A stretch of DNA of 33,001 nucleotides from an uncultured Sutterella sp. (lineage in GTDB: Bacteria; Pseudomonadota; Gammaproteobacteria; Burkholderiales; Burkholderiaceae_F), in NCBI GenBank assembly GCA_900544255.1, contig UQUM01000021.1, positions 1-33,001 on the forward strand, written 5' to 3'. The translations under genes and the position numbers were made by a program. Below, piece by piece: positions 16,210-24,250 of the stretch; the first letter of the stretch is position 1, and every line of letters begins with the position of its first letter. A model generated the notes under the pieces. It made no database searches, was not told the origin of the DNA, and was given only the letters and a program-made list of their open reading frames with translations.

Positions 16210-17417
16210 TGAATGAAAAAGACGATGTGAAGGCGATCCGGGCGGCCGTGAAAGCCGTACTGCCGAAAATTGTGGCGATTCGGCATCAGATTCATTCGCA
16301 TCCGGAAATGGGGTTGAAGGAATTTGAAACGGCGAAAGTGGCTGCGGCGGCACTGCGCGAATTCGGCTGCGACGAAGTCACCGAAGGCGTGGGCGGCACC
16401 GGGGTGGTAGCCCTGATCCGCGGTAATCGCCCGGATAACGGCTGCACGATTTTGCTCCGAGCCGACATGGATGCGCTTCCCCTCGTCGAAAAAACGGGCT
16501 GCGAATGGGCTTCCGAAACGACGGGCGTCATGCACGCCTGCGGGCACGACGGGCACACGGCGTGGGCGCTTGCGACGGCGTATGCGCTTGCGAAAACCCG
16601 TGATTTTGCGGGCACGGCGATGATCGTCATTCAGCCCGGTGAAGAAGGCTGGGCCGGAGCCAAAAAGATGATTGACGACGGGCTCTTCACCCGTTGGAAC
16701 GTGGCGGAAGTCTATGCCGGACACTGTGCGCCTGAAATGCCTGTGGGGGACTACGGATTTACGCAGGGCGCCATGATGGCGGTGGCGGATTTGTTCCACA
16801 TCGACGTCGTGGGCGTGGGCGGTCACGGCGCGCGGCCGCATCACTGCATCGATCCCATTGTCGCGGCCGCTCAGGTGGTGTTGGCCCTTCAGACCGTGGT
16901 GTCGCGCTCGATTGATCCGCTGCACCCCGCCGTCGTGACCGTGGGCGGCATCAAGGGCGGGAGCGAAGACGGCGTGTCCGTCATCCCGGAGAGCGTTCGG
17001 ATTTCGGGGACGGTACGCTGCCTTGACAAGGCCGACCAAGATAAGATCGAAGCCCGGCTGCAGGCAATCTGCGACGGCATGAGCGTCACGACGGGCGCAC
17101 AGGTGAAACTCACCTACAAGCGCTTGTATCCGGTGCTTGTGAACGCCGAACCGCAGCGGCAGGCTGCGGCGGCGGTCTTTAAGGAACTTGCCAGCGGTAC
17201 GGTACACATGGATTTTCCCGCGAGCATGGGCGCCGAAGACTTTGCCTTCATGACCGGCGTAAAGCCCGGAGCTTTCGTGAAGGTCGGGACGGCGGACGCT
17301 TCGCACACCGCCAAGGTGCATAACCCGGGGTTTGACTTCAACGATGCGGTGATCGAAGACGCGGCGACGGGGTTTGCGGTGCTGCTTGCCCGGCGCTTAA
17401 ACGAAGGAGCCCGTTAA
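16206..17417 (+). CDS. M20 family amidohydrolase (HipO/AbgB-like) inside the transporter operon
   Basis: This 403-residue cytoplasmic M20D metallo-hydrolase belongs to the family of hippurate hydrolases, N-acyl-L-amino acid amidohydrolases and AbgB. The metal and catalytic residues are complete: VMHACGHDGHTA (108-119) with Cys112 and His114, GEEGWAGA (145-152) with Glu146/Glu147, GHCAPEMPVG (172-181) with His173, and His371 in VHNPGFDF. The lid domain spans about residues 185-300. It would cleave an amide bond in an N-acylated or peptide substrate. ATG 16206 overlaps the permease stop (ATGA) and has GGGAG upstream; an in-frame start 57 bases earlier lies within the permease. Position between the two permease genes, with translational coupling, implies that the imported compound is its substrate. 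Confidence 0.92.
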   Translation: MMNEKDDVKAIRAAVKAVLPKIVAIRHQIHSHPEMGLKEFETAKVAAAALREFGCDEVTEGVGGTGVVALIRGNRPDNGCTILLRADMDALPLVEKTGCEWASETTGVMHACGHDGHTAWALATAYALAKTRDFAGTAMIVIQPGEEGWAGAKKMIDDGLFTRWNVAEVYAGHCAPEMPVGDYGFTQGAMMAVADLFHIDVVGVGGHGARPHHCIDPIVAAAQVVLALQTVVSRSIDPLHPAVVTVGGIKGGSEDGVSVIPESVRISGTVRCLDKADQDKIEARLQAICDGMSVTTGAQVKLTYKRLYPVLVNAEPQRQAAAAVFKELASGTVHMDFPASMGAEDFAFMTGVKPGAFVKVGTADASHTAKVHNPGFDFNDAVIEDAATGFAVLLARRLNEGAR

Positions 17418-18341
17418 ATGGGACTGCGCGCACGCTTGGCGGCTCTCGCCGATAAAAACGATGTGGTTTACAGCTTTGTCACAACGCCCGCGGCGTGGTT
17501 CTCGGCCGCGGTGCTCGTCGTTTTGGTGGCGGCGGCTTTGTTGGCGCCGTGGTTGTCGTCGGTGAATCCCTTTGACTTGGGAAGCCTTGACGTCACGGAT
17601 GCTCATTTGCCGCCCGCGTGGACCGAAGAAGGCGATGCGCGCTTTTGGTTGGGAACGGATGATCAGGGGCGGGATCTCTTGTCCGCCATTCTTTACGGGC
17701 TGCGTTTGTCGCTCTCGATCAGTCTCGTGAGCGTGGTGCTTTCCATCGTGATCGGCGTGGGACTCGGCGTTACCGCGGGCTTTGCAGGCGGTTGGATCGA
17801 TACGGTGCTGATGCGCGTGTGCGACGTCATGCTCTCCTTCCCGGCGATTTTGGTGGCTTTGTTGGCGGACGGTATTTTGCGGTCGGCGTTTCCCGGGGCA
17901 GCGCACGAGTCGGTGGCGTATTTCGTGCTGATCTTTGCGATCACGCTCTCGGGTTGGGTGCCGTATGCCCGGACGGTGCGCGGCCTGACGCTCGTAGAAA
18001 AGGGGAAGGAATTCGTGATGGCCGCCGAATTGATCGGGGAAAAGAAATTGACCGTCATGCGTCGGCATATCCTCCCGAACGTTTTGGGACCGGTTTTCGT
18101 GTTGGCGGCGGTAAACGTGGCGACGGCCGTGATGACGGAAGCGACGTTGTCCTTTCTGGGGGTGGGCGTTCCTCCGACGACGCCGTCCTTAGGCACCCTC
18201 ATCCGCATCGGCAACGACTACCTTTTTTCCGGCGAATGGTGGATCTGCATTTTTCCCGGCATCGTTCTGATTGCCGTAGTACTCGCGGTGAATTTGCTGG
18301 GCGATTGGCTGCGCGACGCCGTCAATCCGGGACTGCAGTAA
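17418..18341 (+). CDS. ABC transporter permease, DppC/OppC type
   Basis: This 307-residue second permease subunit begins directly after the amidohydrolase stop (TAAATG), with AAGGAG nine bases upstream. An N-terminal helix (WFSAAVLVVLVAAALLAPWL) is followed by the DppC hallmark of a short periplasmic loop containing LGTDDQGRDLLSAILYGLRL (about 76-95), then five helices. The coupling motif is AAELIGEKKLTVMRRHILPN, and the family-typical ATLSFLGVGVPPTTPSLGTL is near the C-terminus. It forms the heterodimeric channel with the upstream permease. Confidence 0.93.
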   Translation: MGLRARLAALADKNDVVYSFVTTPAAWFSAAVLVVLVAAALLAPWLSSVNPFDLGSLDVTDAHLPPAWTEEGDARFWLGTDDQGRDLLSAILYGLRLSLSISLVSVVLSIVIGVGLGVTAGFAGGWIDTVLMRVCDVMLSFPAILVALLADGILRSAFPGAAHESVAYFVLIFAITLSGWVPYARTVRGLTLVEKGKEFVMAAELIGEKKLTVMRRHILPNVLGPVFVLAAVNVATAVMTEATLSFLGVGVPPTTPSLGTLIRIGNDYLFSGEWWICIFPGIVLIAVVLAVNLLGDWLRDAVNPGLQ

Positions 18342-18351
18342 GGAGAACGCC

Positions 18352-19413
18352 ATGACGGAAACGATGAGGCCCGTTCTCGACGTGCGGGGCCTACGCGTGG
18401 AAATTCCGACGCGGCACGGCGTATTGACGGCGTTGGACGACATCAACCTCACGATCGCTCCCGGTGAAATCGTCGGGATGGTGGGGGAATCCGGGGCCGG
18501 TAAATCCATGACGGGCAACGCCGTTTTGGGCCTTTTGCCGCCTCCGGGGCACATTGCCGCCGGGGAAATCTACGTGTCGGGCGAACGCATTGACAACCTC
18601 TCCGAAAAGGCGATGAACGCCGTGCGCGGTCGCAAGGTGGGCGCCGTTTTTCAGGATCCGCTGACGGGGTTGGATCCTCTGATGACGGTGGGCGACCAAT
18701 TGACGGAAACGATCCTCACGCATCACCCGACGATGACGAAGGGCGACGCGAGGGCGCGCGCCTTGGCGCTACTTAAGGAAACCGGGATTCCTGCGGCGGA
18801 AAGTCGGATGGATCATTGGCCGCATCAGTTTTCCGGCGGCCAGCGCCAGAGAATCGTGATTGCGCTCGCACTCTCGGGCGACCCGGAACTCTTGATTGCG
18901 GACGAGCCGACGACGGCGCTTGACGTGTCGATTCAGGCGCAGATTATGGAACTCATCCGGAAACTCGCGCGGGAACGACAAATGGCCGTGCTCCTCATTA
19001 CGCACGATATGGGGGTCATTGCCGAAACCGCACACCGCGTGGCGGTGATGTACGCGGGGCAGATCGTGGAGATCGGCAACGTCGCCGACGTCATTCACCG
19101 GCCGCAGCATCCCTACACGCTGGGGCTGATGGGGGCGATTCCCGATATTCACACGAAGAGCGACTGGTTGGAACAGATTGACGGCGCGATGCCGGGTTTG
19201 AATGCGATTCCTGCGGGCTGCGCGTTCCATCCGCGCTGCCGTGCGGCGGACGGACGCTGTCGCTCGAAGCGGCCGCCCCTGATGCCGATGGGGACGTGCC
19301 TTGCGCGCTGCTGGATGGCGTCTCCTACCGGCGGCCCCGTGCCCGAACGTTTGGTGCAGTTTGAACGTCAGGCGTTCCGTTACGCCAAGTCCCTGAAAGG
19401 AGAGGCGGCATGA
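18352..19413 (+). CDS. ABC transporter ATP-binding protein, DppD/OppD type
   Basis: This 353-residue ATPase powers the importer. Walker A GESGAGKS is at 45-52, the Q-loop at FQDPLTGLDP, the signature SGGQRQ at 161-166, Walker B LLIADEP at 180-186, and the H-loop His in LLITHDMG. The C-terminal peptide-transporter extension contains the cysteine pattern AGCAFHPRCRAADGRCRSKR, which in relatives holds an iron-sulfur cluster or structural site. ATG 18352 follows AAGGAG by six bases. Its stop overlaps the next gene by four bases. Confidence 0.95.
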   Translation: MTETMRPVLDVRGLRVEIPTRHGVLTALDDINLTIAPGEIVGMVGESGAGKSMTGNAVLGLLPPPGHIAAGEIYVSGERIDNLSEKAMNAVRGRKVGAVFQDPLTGLDPLMTVGDQLTETILTHHPTMTKGDARARALALLKETGIPAAESRMDHWPHQFSGGQRQRIVIALALSGDPELLIADEPTTALDVSIQAQIMELIRKLARERQMAVLLITHDMGVIAETAHRVAVMYAGQIVEIGNVADVIHRPQHPYTLGLMGAIPDIHTKSDWLEQIDGAMPGLNAIPAGCAFHPRCRAADGRCRSKRPPLMPMGTCLARCWMASPTGGPVPERLVQFERQAFRYAKSLKGEAA

Positions 19414-20423
19414 GCGCACAGATGACGAGTTACGACACGAAGGCGGTGGAAGTCTCGCACGTGACGAAGACCTTTCCGGTGCCCCGAACCTGGACGGAGA
19501 AACTTCTGCGGCGCCCCGAATTGGCGCTTACGGCCGTCAACGACGTGAGTTTTTCGATTGCTCCCGGTGAAACTTTTTCTTTGGTGGGGGAGTCGGGATG
19601 CGGCAAAAGTACGCTCGCGCGGATGGTGTCCGGCATCTACCGGCCGACCGCCGGCAGCATCCGGCTTTTCGGCATCGATACGGCGACGGCGCACGCAGAG
19701 ACCGCCGCGGACGTGAGACGCCGCATCAACATGATTTTCCAGGATCCGTACGCGAGCCTAAATCCCCGGATGCGGATTTATGACGCCGTCGCCGAACCCC
19801 TGCGGGTGCAGCACCCCGATATGAGCGAAGACGAAGTCAAAGATCGGGTGATGACGGCCGTGAAATTGGTACGGCTCCCGCAAGAAGCGCTGACGCGGTT
19901 TCCGCACCAGTTTTCGGGCGGTCAGCGTCAGAGAATCTGCATTGCGCGTGCGTTGACGGGGCGCCCCGAATTTCTGATCTGCGACGAACCGACGAGCGCG
20001 CTGGACGTTTCCGTGCAGGCACAGGTTTTAAACCTCATGCGGGAACTGCAGCAGGAAATCGGGATTACGTACCTCTTTATTTCGCATAACCTTGCGGTAG
20101 TGCACCACATGAGTCGCCGCGTCGGCGTGATGTACTTGGGGCGGCTTGTGGAAACCGGGGATCGGGAGAGCCTTTTCACGGATCCGCTGCACCCTTATAC
20201 GAAGATGCTGATGGAAGCGATTCCGTCGATTGAGGAGGGGGTAAAGCGCGCGCCGATTCCGAAGGGGGAAGTGCCGAGTCCGATGAATCCGCCCGCGGGG
20301 TGTCCGTTTCACCCGCGCTGCCCCTATGCGACGGCGCGTTGCAGGGAAGAAGTTCCTGCGGTGGTGACGGTAACGGGAAAGAACGGCCCGAGAACCGTCG
20401 CCTGCCATCTAACAGTAGGATAG
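19410..20423 (+). CDS. ABC transporter ATP-binding protein, DppF/OppF type
   Basis: This 337-residue partner ATPase has Walker A GESGCGKS at 60-67, Q-loop IFQDPYASLNPRMRI, signature SGGQRQR at 169-175, Walker B FLICDEP at 188-194 and H-loop FISHNLAVV. The C-terminus carries the matching cysteine pattern PPAGCPFHPRCPYATARCRE. ATG 19410 overlaps the previous stop (ATGA) with AGGAG upstream, so the two ATPases are translationally coupled. It ends the operon; no clear intrinsic terminator is seen directly after it. Confidence 0.95.
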   Translation: MSAQMTSYDTKAVEVSHVTKTFPVPRTWTEKLLRRPELALTAVNDVSFSIAPGETFSLVGESGCGKSTLARMVSGIYRPTAGSIRLFGIDTATAHAETAADVRRRINMIFQDPYASLNPRMRIYDAVAEPLRVQHPDMSEDEVKDRVMTAVKLVRLPQEALTRFPHQFSGGQRQRICIARALTGRPEFLICDEPTSALDVSVQAQVLNLMRELQQEIGITYLFISHNLAVVHHMSRRVGVMYLGRLVETGDRESLFTDPLHPYTKMLMEAIPSIEEGVKRAPIPKGEVPSPMNPPAGCPFHPRCPYATARCREEVPAVVTVTGKNGPRTVACHLTVG

Positions 20424-20526
20424 GCGGACAAAAACGCTTGCAAAATTGTCATCGGAATTTAAGGTAATTGCCCCGAGTTCGGGCGTATGCTCCGAAAATT
20501 CAGACTCTAAGTCAGGGAGACACACG

Positions 20527-21111
20527 ATGGAACATCTTTCCCGCCGTAAGGCTCTTTTGGGCGCCGCTTCCTTAGCCGTTGCGGCCGCCGCTCCCGCAGT
20601 GACGGCAGCCCCCGCGAACGTCCCCGTCATTTGGGACGGCAAGAAGATGTGGGAGTCCTTTGAAAAGGACGCGACGGGGTTTGCGTTCCCCTGTAAAAAG
20701 GGAAGCCGCACGGCCTATGTGGCGTTTGATCCGCAGTGTCCGGACTGCATCCGACTTTATGACCGGTTGAAGCCTCTTCTTAACGAGATTCACCTCGTGT
20801 GGTGCCCGATTGCGTTCCTCAACATCCATTCCGATCCGCAGGGTGCCGCGATTCTCTCTGCGAAGGATCCGACAGCGAAGTTTGAGGAACTGCACGAACA
20901 CTTCCGCGATGCCGGTTTCCGCGGATTCCGTTACGATCTCGCAAAGATCCCGGAAGACGTGCGCAACAAGGTGTGGACGAACACCAAGCTGCACCGCCGC
21001 TGCGGTTGCCGTGCGGTGCCCTATGGGGTCTATCAGACGAAAAAGGGCGACTATGTGCCCTTTGATGAAAATTTGACGACGGCGGAACTGAAGAAGCTCT
21101 TTGAGCTCTGA
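20527..21111 (+). CDS. Tat-signalled thioredoxin-fold protein, DsbC/DsbG-like
   Basis: This 194-residue exported protein has the N-terminus MEHLSRRKALLGAASLAVAA, a twin-arginine-type signal (SRRKALLG) with cleavage near the TAA at about 26-28. The core FDPQCPDC (68-75) carries a CXXC with Cys71 and Cys74, in the sequence context of DsbC/DsbG-type C-terminal domains. A later cysteine pair, CGCRAVPYGVY, lies at the cis-proline region. It lacks the N-terminal dimerisation domain of DsbC/DsbG, so it is a short single-domain version; exact role (isomerase, reductase or sulfenic-acid reductase) is unknown. ATG 20527 follows CAGGGAGA. An upstream in-frame TTG at 20446 adds residues with no signal-peptide character. 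Confidence 0.8.
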   Translation: MEHLSRRKALLGAASLAVAAAAPAVTAAPANVPVIWDGKKMWESFEKDATGFAFPCKKGSRTAYVAFDPQCPDCIRLYDRLKPLLNEIHLVWCPIAFLNIHSDPQGAAILSAKDPTAKFEELHEHFRDAGFRGFRYDLAKIPEDVRNKVWTNTKLHRRCGCRAVPYGVYQTKKGDYVPFDENLTTAELKKLFEL

Positions 21112-21180
21112 TTCCGCCGCTCGTGCGAAGAGGGGGCTTGGCTAGGCTCGGTCAGTAGTGCCGAGAGATCGGACAGAACA

Positions 21181-21210
21181 AAAAAGGCGACCGAAAAAAG
21201 GTCGCCTTTT
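21181..21210. terminator. bidirectional terminator between the dsb-like gene and argD
   Basis: AGGCGACC (21185-21192) and GGTCGCCT (21200-21207) pair perfectly around a 7-base loop, with A-run before and T-run after, so it works in both directions. It lies between two convergent genes and serves both. Confidence 0.9.
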
Positions 21211-21226
21211 GTATGAAAATCAACGA

Positions 21227-22525
21227 TCAAGCAGTGGTTTTTGCTGCAGCGGTCGTTTTAACGGCAGGCTTTTTCGCAACGCGCTTCACCGTTTTCTTGG
21301 CAGGCGCCTTCTTGGTTTTAAGTGCTGCAGCGTAGGGCGTCAGTACGGCCTTAAGAATGGCGACGCCTTCGGTGATGTCGTCTTCCTTGATGTTCAAGGG
21401 GGGCGCCAGACGGATCGTCGTGCCGCCCGCGGTGAGGACGATGAGCCCCGCCTTAAGGCACGCCGTTTGGATTTCACCGAGCTTATCCCTGAGGGCGGGA
21501 ACGAGTTCGCAGCCCAACAAAAGCCCCATGCCGCGCACGTCGCTGAAGACCTTGAGTTCGGTGTTGAGCGCCTTGAGAGCGGCCATCATGAAGGCGCCGC
21601 GCGCCTTCACCTTCGCGAGGAATTTCGGCGTAGAAATCTTGGAGAGGACCGCTTCCCCGACGGCGCACGCGAGAGCGTTGCCGCCGAAGGTGGAACCGTG
21701 GGTGCCGGCGCCGAAGTGCTGTGCGATTTTGTCCGAAGTCAGGATGCATCCGATGGGAACGCCGCCAGCAAGGCCCTTCGCGGTGGAAACGATGTCGGGG
21801 CGGATACCCAGCTGTTCGTAGGCAAAGAAGGTGCCGGAACGGGCGCAACCCGTCTGCACTTCGTCAAGGATCAGAAGGGCGTGATGCTTCGTGCAGAGTT
21901 CGCGCACGCGTTTGGCGAACGCCGGATCTACCGGCAGCACGCCGCCTTCGCCCTGCACCGGTTCAAAGATGACGGCGCAGGTCTTATCCGAAATCTGCTT
22001 TTCGAAGGCTGCAATGTCGTTAAAGGGGAGGTGCGTGATGGCACCGGGGCGCGGTCCGAAGCCTTTGGAGTACTTATCCTGTCCGCCGACGCTCACCGTG
22101 AAAAACGTGCGGCCGTGGAAGGAATGTGTAAAGGAAATGATTTCGTCTTTGGCTTCACCGAAATCGTCGTAAGCCGTACGGCGCGCGAGTTTCAGCGCCG
22201 CTTCGTTGGATTCCGCGCCGGAATTCGTGAAGAAGACGCGGTCAAACCCCGTGAGCGACGTGAGGTGCTTCGCGAGCGTCAACGTGGCTTCGTTCGTGAA
22301 GAGGTTGCTCAAGTGGCAGAGCTTCTTACTCTGCTTTTTAAGGGCCTTGCGGACGACCTTGGGGGCGTTTCCGAGACTGTTGACGGCAATGCCGCCGCCG
22401 AAATCGACGTATTCACGGCCTTCGCTGTCCCAGAGGCGACTTTTCTTACCGCGGACAAAAACGGGATCGGCGGGGTGGTAGCAGGGGATCATGACGTGGT
22501 CATAATCAGCACGGGTAACGGTCAT
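21227..22525 (-). CDS. argD: acetylornithine aminotransferase with a lysine/alanine-rich tail
   Basis: This 432-residue PLP-dependent class III aminotransferase converts N-acetylglutamate semialdehyde to N-acetylornithine. Motifs are DFGGGIAVNSLG (41-52), FTNSGAESNEAALKLAR (99-115), HGRTFFTVSVGGQ, DEVQTG (221-226), the PLP lysine Lys250 in STAKGLAGG, and THGSTFGGNALAC. The whole chain reads much like E. coli ArgD. ATG 22525 has GAGGA eight bases upstream; an earlier in-frame ATG at 22582 lies inside argA and is rejected. The last 34 residues (399-432) are an unusual extension made almost only of Lys, Ala, Thr, Pro and Val (KTKKAPAKKTVKRVAKKPAV), like a histone-H1 C-terminal tail. It is last in the argC-B-A-D run and ends at a strong terminator. 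Confidence 0.93.
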   Translation of the reverse strand: MTVTRADYDHVMIPCYHPADPVFVRGKKSRLWDSEGREYVDFGGGIAVNSLGNAPKVVRKALKKQSKKLCHLSNLFTNEATLTLAKHLTSLTGFDRVFFTNSGAESNEAALKLARRTAYDDFGEAKDEIISFTHSFHGRTFFTVSVGGQDKYSKGFGPRPGAITHLPFNDIAAFEKQISDKTCAVIFEPVQGEGGVLPVDPAFAKRVRELCTKHHALLILDEVQTGCARSGTFFAYEQLGIRPDIVSTAKGLAGGVPIGCILTSDKIAQHFGAGTHGSTFGGNALACAVGEAVLSKISTPKFLAKVKARGAFMMAALKALNTELKVFSDVRGMGLLLGCELVPALRDKLGEIQTACLKAGLIVLTAGGTTIRLAPPLNIKEDDITEGVAILKAVLTPYAAALKTKKAPAKKTVKRVAKKPAVKTTAAAKTTA

Positions 22526-22547
22526 CACAATATCCTCATCAAAAAAA

Positions 22548-23288
22548 TCAGGCCAGGTTGTATTCGTAGGCAACTTCATCACAACGGTCGTGCTTACGGC
22601 ACTTTTCGCAGTCCTTCAAAATTTTCTCCGGAAGCGCACCGATGGACGTGAGCGAAAATCCCACGCGTTCGAAGAATTTAGGGCTGCGGGTGAGTACGAA
22701 CACTTTGTCGATGTCAAGCGCCCGGGCGCGGGCAAGAAGATATTCCACAATGGCGCGGCCCTGCCCCTGACGCTGTATGTCGGGGGCCACGCCCAGAGAA
22801 CGGATTTCTGCGAGCCCCGAGTCGTAAACGTAAAGACTCGCACACCCTACCATCTTCCCTTCACGCTCGCATACGGCAAAGGAATCAATATTACGCACAA
22901 TGTCCGCACGCGGCCGCGGGAGGTTTTCGCCGACTTCGGCCCAGTAGCGGATGAGGGTTTCCAAAGCGTCCACGTCGGAGAGGCGCCCCTGACGCACGTA
23001 AAACGGGCTGCGGCCGCGTTGCTCCATCAGGTGATTTAAGGCGTGGGAGAGGTACCGGAGTTCTTCCGGGGTGATGTTGCGGCTTCTCAAAAGGTTGAGC
23101 GCCTCGTCATAAAGTCCCGCAAACGGCGTGCCTCGGAAAGTTTGTCGGGCATTCTCGGGAAGCGTGACGCCCAAGGGGGCCAGCGTCTCCGCCTTTTCGG
23201 GCGGAATCATGTGCAGGGAATGCGCGAAATCGGCAGTGGGATCGGCGACGATGGGAATGACCTTCGTCGCAGCGGGGTTATCAGTCAT
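22548..23288 (-). CDS. argA: N-acetylglutamate synthase, GNAT type
   Basis: This 246-residue acetyltransferase should transfer acetyl from acetyl-CoA to glutamate, the first step of the pathway. The GNAT fold occupies about residues 94-240, with the acetyl-CoA loop LGVAPDIQRQGQGRA at 165-179 and the C-terminal motif LTRSPKFFERVGF. The C-terminus KDCEKCRKHDRCDEVAYEY has the cysteine pattern I associate with GNAT domains of N-acetylglutamate synthases. There is no amino-acid-kinase domain, so it is not the classical two-domain E. coli ArgA. A 90-residue N-terminal part of unknown role precedes the GNAT domain. ATG 23288 has GAGG ten bases upstream. It lies 184 bases after argB and 22 bases before argD. 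Context makes the assignment firm; the motif alone would only say GNAT. Confidence 0.82.
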   Translation of the reverse strand: MTDNPAATKVIPIVADPTADFAHSLHMIPPEKAETLAPLGVTLPENARQTFRGTPFAGLYDEALNLLRSRNITPEELRYLSHALNHLMEQRGRSPFYVRQGRLSDVDALETLIRYWAEVGENLPRPRADIVRNIDSFAVCEREGKMVGCASLYVYDSGLAEIRSLGVAPDIQRQGQGRAIVEYLLARARALDIDKVFVLTRSPKFFERVGFSLTSIGALPEKILKDCEKCRKHDRCDEVAYEYNLA

Positions 23289-23330
23289 GGAAAGGAAACC
23301 TCAGAGCACCTTACAGAAAAAATTGGTCAA

Positions 23331-23365
23331 AAACGCCGCCGCTGCCGTGAGGCAGGGCGGCGTTT
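23331..23365 (-). terminator. terminator or attenuator between argB and argA
   Basis: AAACGCCGCC (23331-23340) pairs with GGCGGCGTTT (23356-23365), and inside it CTGCC pairs with GGCAG around a GTGA loop. On the minus strand the stem is followed by TTTTTGACC. It lies after argB and before argA, so it may end most argCB transcripts and require a separate argA promoter. A 6-bp palindrome ATTTGT/ACAAAT (23446-23459) lies near the argB stop. Confidence 0.7.
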
Positions 23366-23472
23366 CAAGGTCGCATTGTGCGGTAGATTACTTCGGAAGA
23401 GTGAGGTAATTCCTCTAGGTTAATTTGACCCAGGCTAAAGAAAAAATTTGTTGACAAATGAAGTTCCCGCCG

Positions 23473-24243
23473 TCATGCGGCAAAAACGGTACCGGGCAGT
23501 TTTCCTGAGAGCAGGCAGTGCGTGAGAGTTTCATCGAAAACGCTGGCGACGGCGACCGGGGCTTTTGTTGAGGCGGCGGCCGCCAAGGCGGCGTTCACTT
23601 TGACGGTCATGCCGCCCGAGATGATGCCTTCGGCGATGAGTTTCTGCGCGGCGTGAGGCGTAAGTTCCCGGATGAGCGCTTTGTCGGCATTCAAAACACC
23701 GCGGACGTCGGAAAGAAAGATGAGCGGCGCCTTCAATAAAAGGGCGACGGCAAGCGCAACGTCGTCAGCGTTGATGTTCCAAAGCCGACCTTCATCGTCA
23801 ATGCCGACGGAAGACATCACCGGGGTGAGTCCCGCCTCCATCAGCGCGAGAAGCCGGCGTGCCGCCGTTTCCGTGCCGGGGGCGGCTTTTGCGACGCGCC
23901 CGAGCCTCGCGTCCTGCGGGCGGACGACGGAGAGGTTGAGGTCGGTTGCGACCAGACCCAGGGGCGTGAGCCCGGCCTTCAGGGCAAGACCCCGCAGCAT
24001 CAGGGAACAGGTACCGGCAAGTGCTCCGGCAATAAGCGGCATATCTTCGGCGGGACTCACTCTGAGGCCGTCAATGCGTTTGACGTCGCGCTTTAAGTCC
24101 GTCATGAGGCGGTCGACTTCCACGCCGCCGCCGTGCACGAGGATGAAGGGGCGACGGGCCTCTTGAAGCGCCTTAAAAAGCGTGAGAAGTTCGTTTTCAG
24201 CGGCGAGTGCCTTGCCGGAGAGTTTGATGACGAGAGGAAGCAT
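23473..24243 (-). CDS. argB: acetylglutamate kinase, short enterobacterial type
   Basis: This 256-residue amino-acid kinase phosphorylates N-acetylglutamate. Visible residues are Lys7 in IKLSG, HGGG at 37-40, Arg61 in GLRVSPAED, the substrate-binding Asn156/Asn158 in WNINADDVA, LSDVRGVL and Lys215 in GGMTVKV. The N-terminus and length match the short E. coli-type enzyme rather than the longer ArgB with the N-terminal helix that makes it arginine-sensitive. Feedback control may therefore sit elsewhere; this is an inference from length. ATG 24243 has GAGG upstream and lies seven bases after argC. Confidence 0.93.
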   Translation of the reverse strand: MLPLVIKLSGKALAAENELLTLFKALQEARRPFILVHGGGVEVDRLMTDLKRDVKRIDGLRVSPAEDMPLIAGALAGTCSLMLRGLALKAGLTPLGLVATDLNLSVVRPQDARLGRVAKAAPGTETAARRLLALMEAGLTPVMSSVGIDDEGRLWNINADDVALAVALLLKAPLIFLSDVRGVLNADKALIRELTPHAAQKLIAEGIISGGMTVKVNAALAAAASTKAPVAVASVFDETLTHCLLSGKLPGTVFAA

Positions 24244-24250
24244 GACGACC

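Noticed and set aside
16164..17321. 385-codon open frame on the minus strand
   Set aside because: It is antisense to the M20 amidohydrolase, which has all catalytic residues.
21158..22651. 497-codon open frame on the plus strand
   Set aside because: It is antisense to argD, has no recognisable motif, and crosses the shared terminator at 21185-21210.
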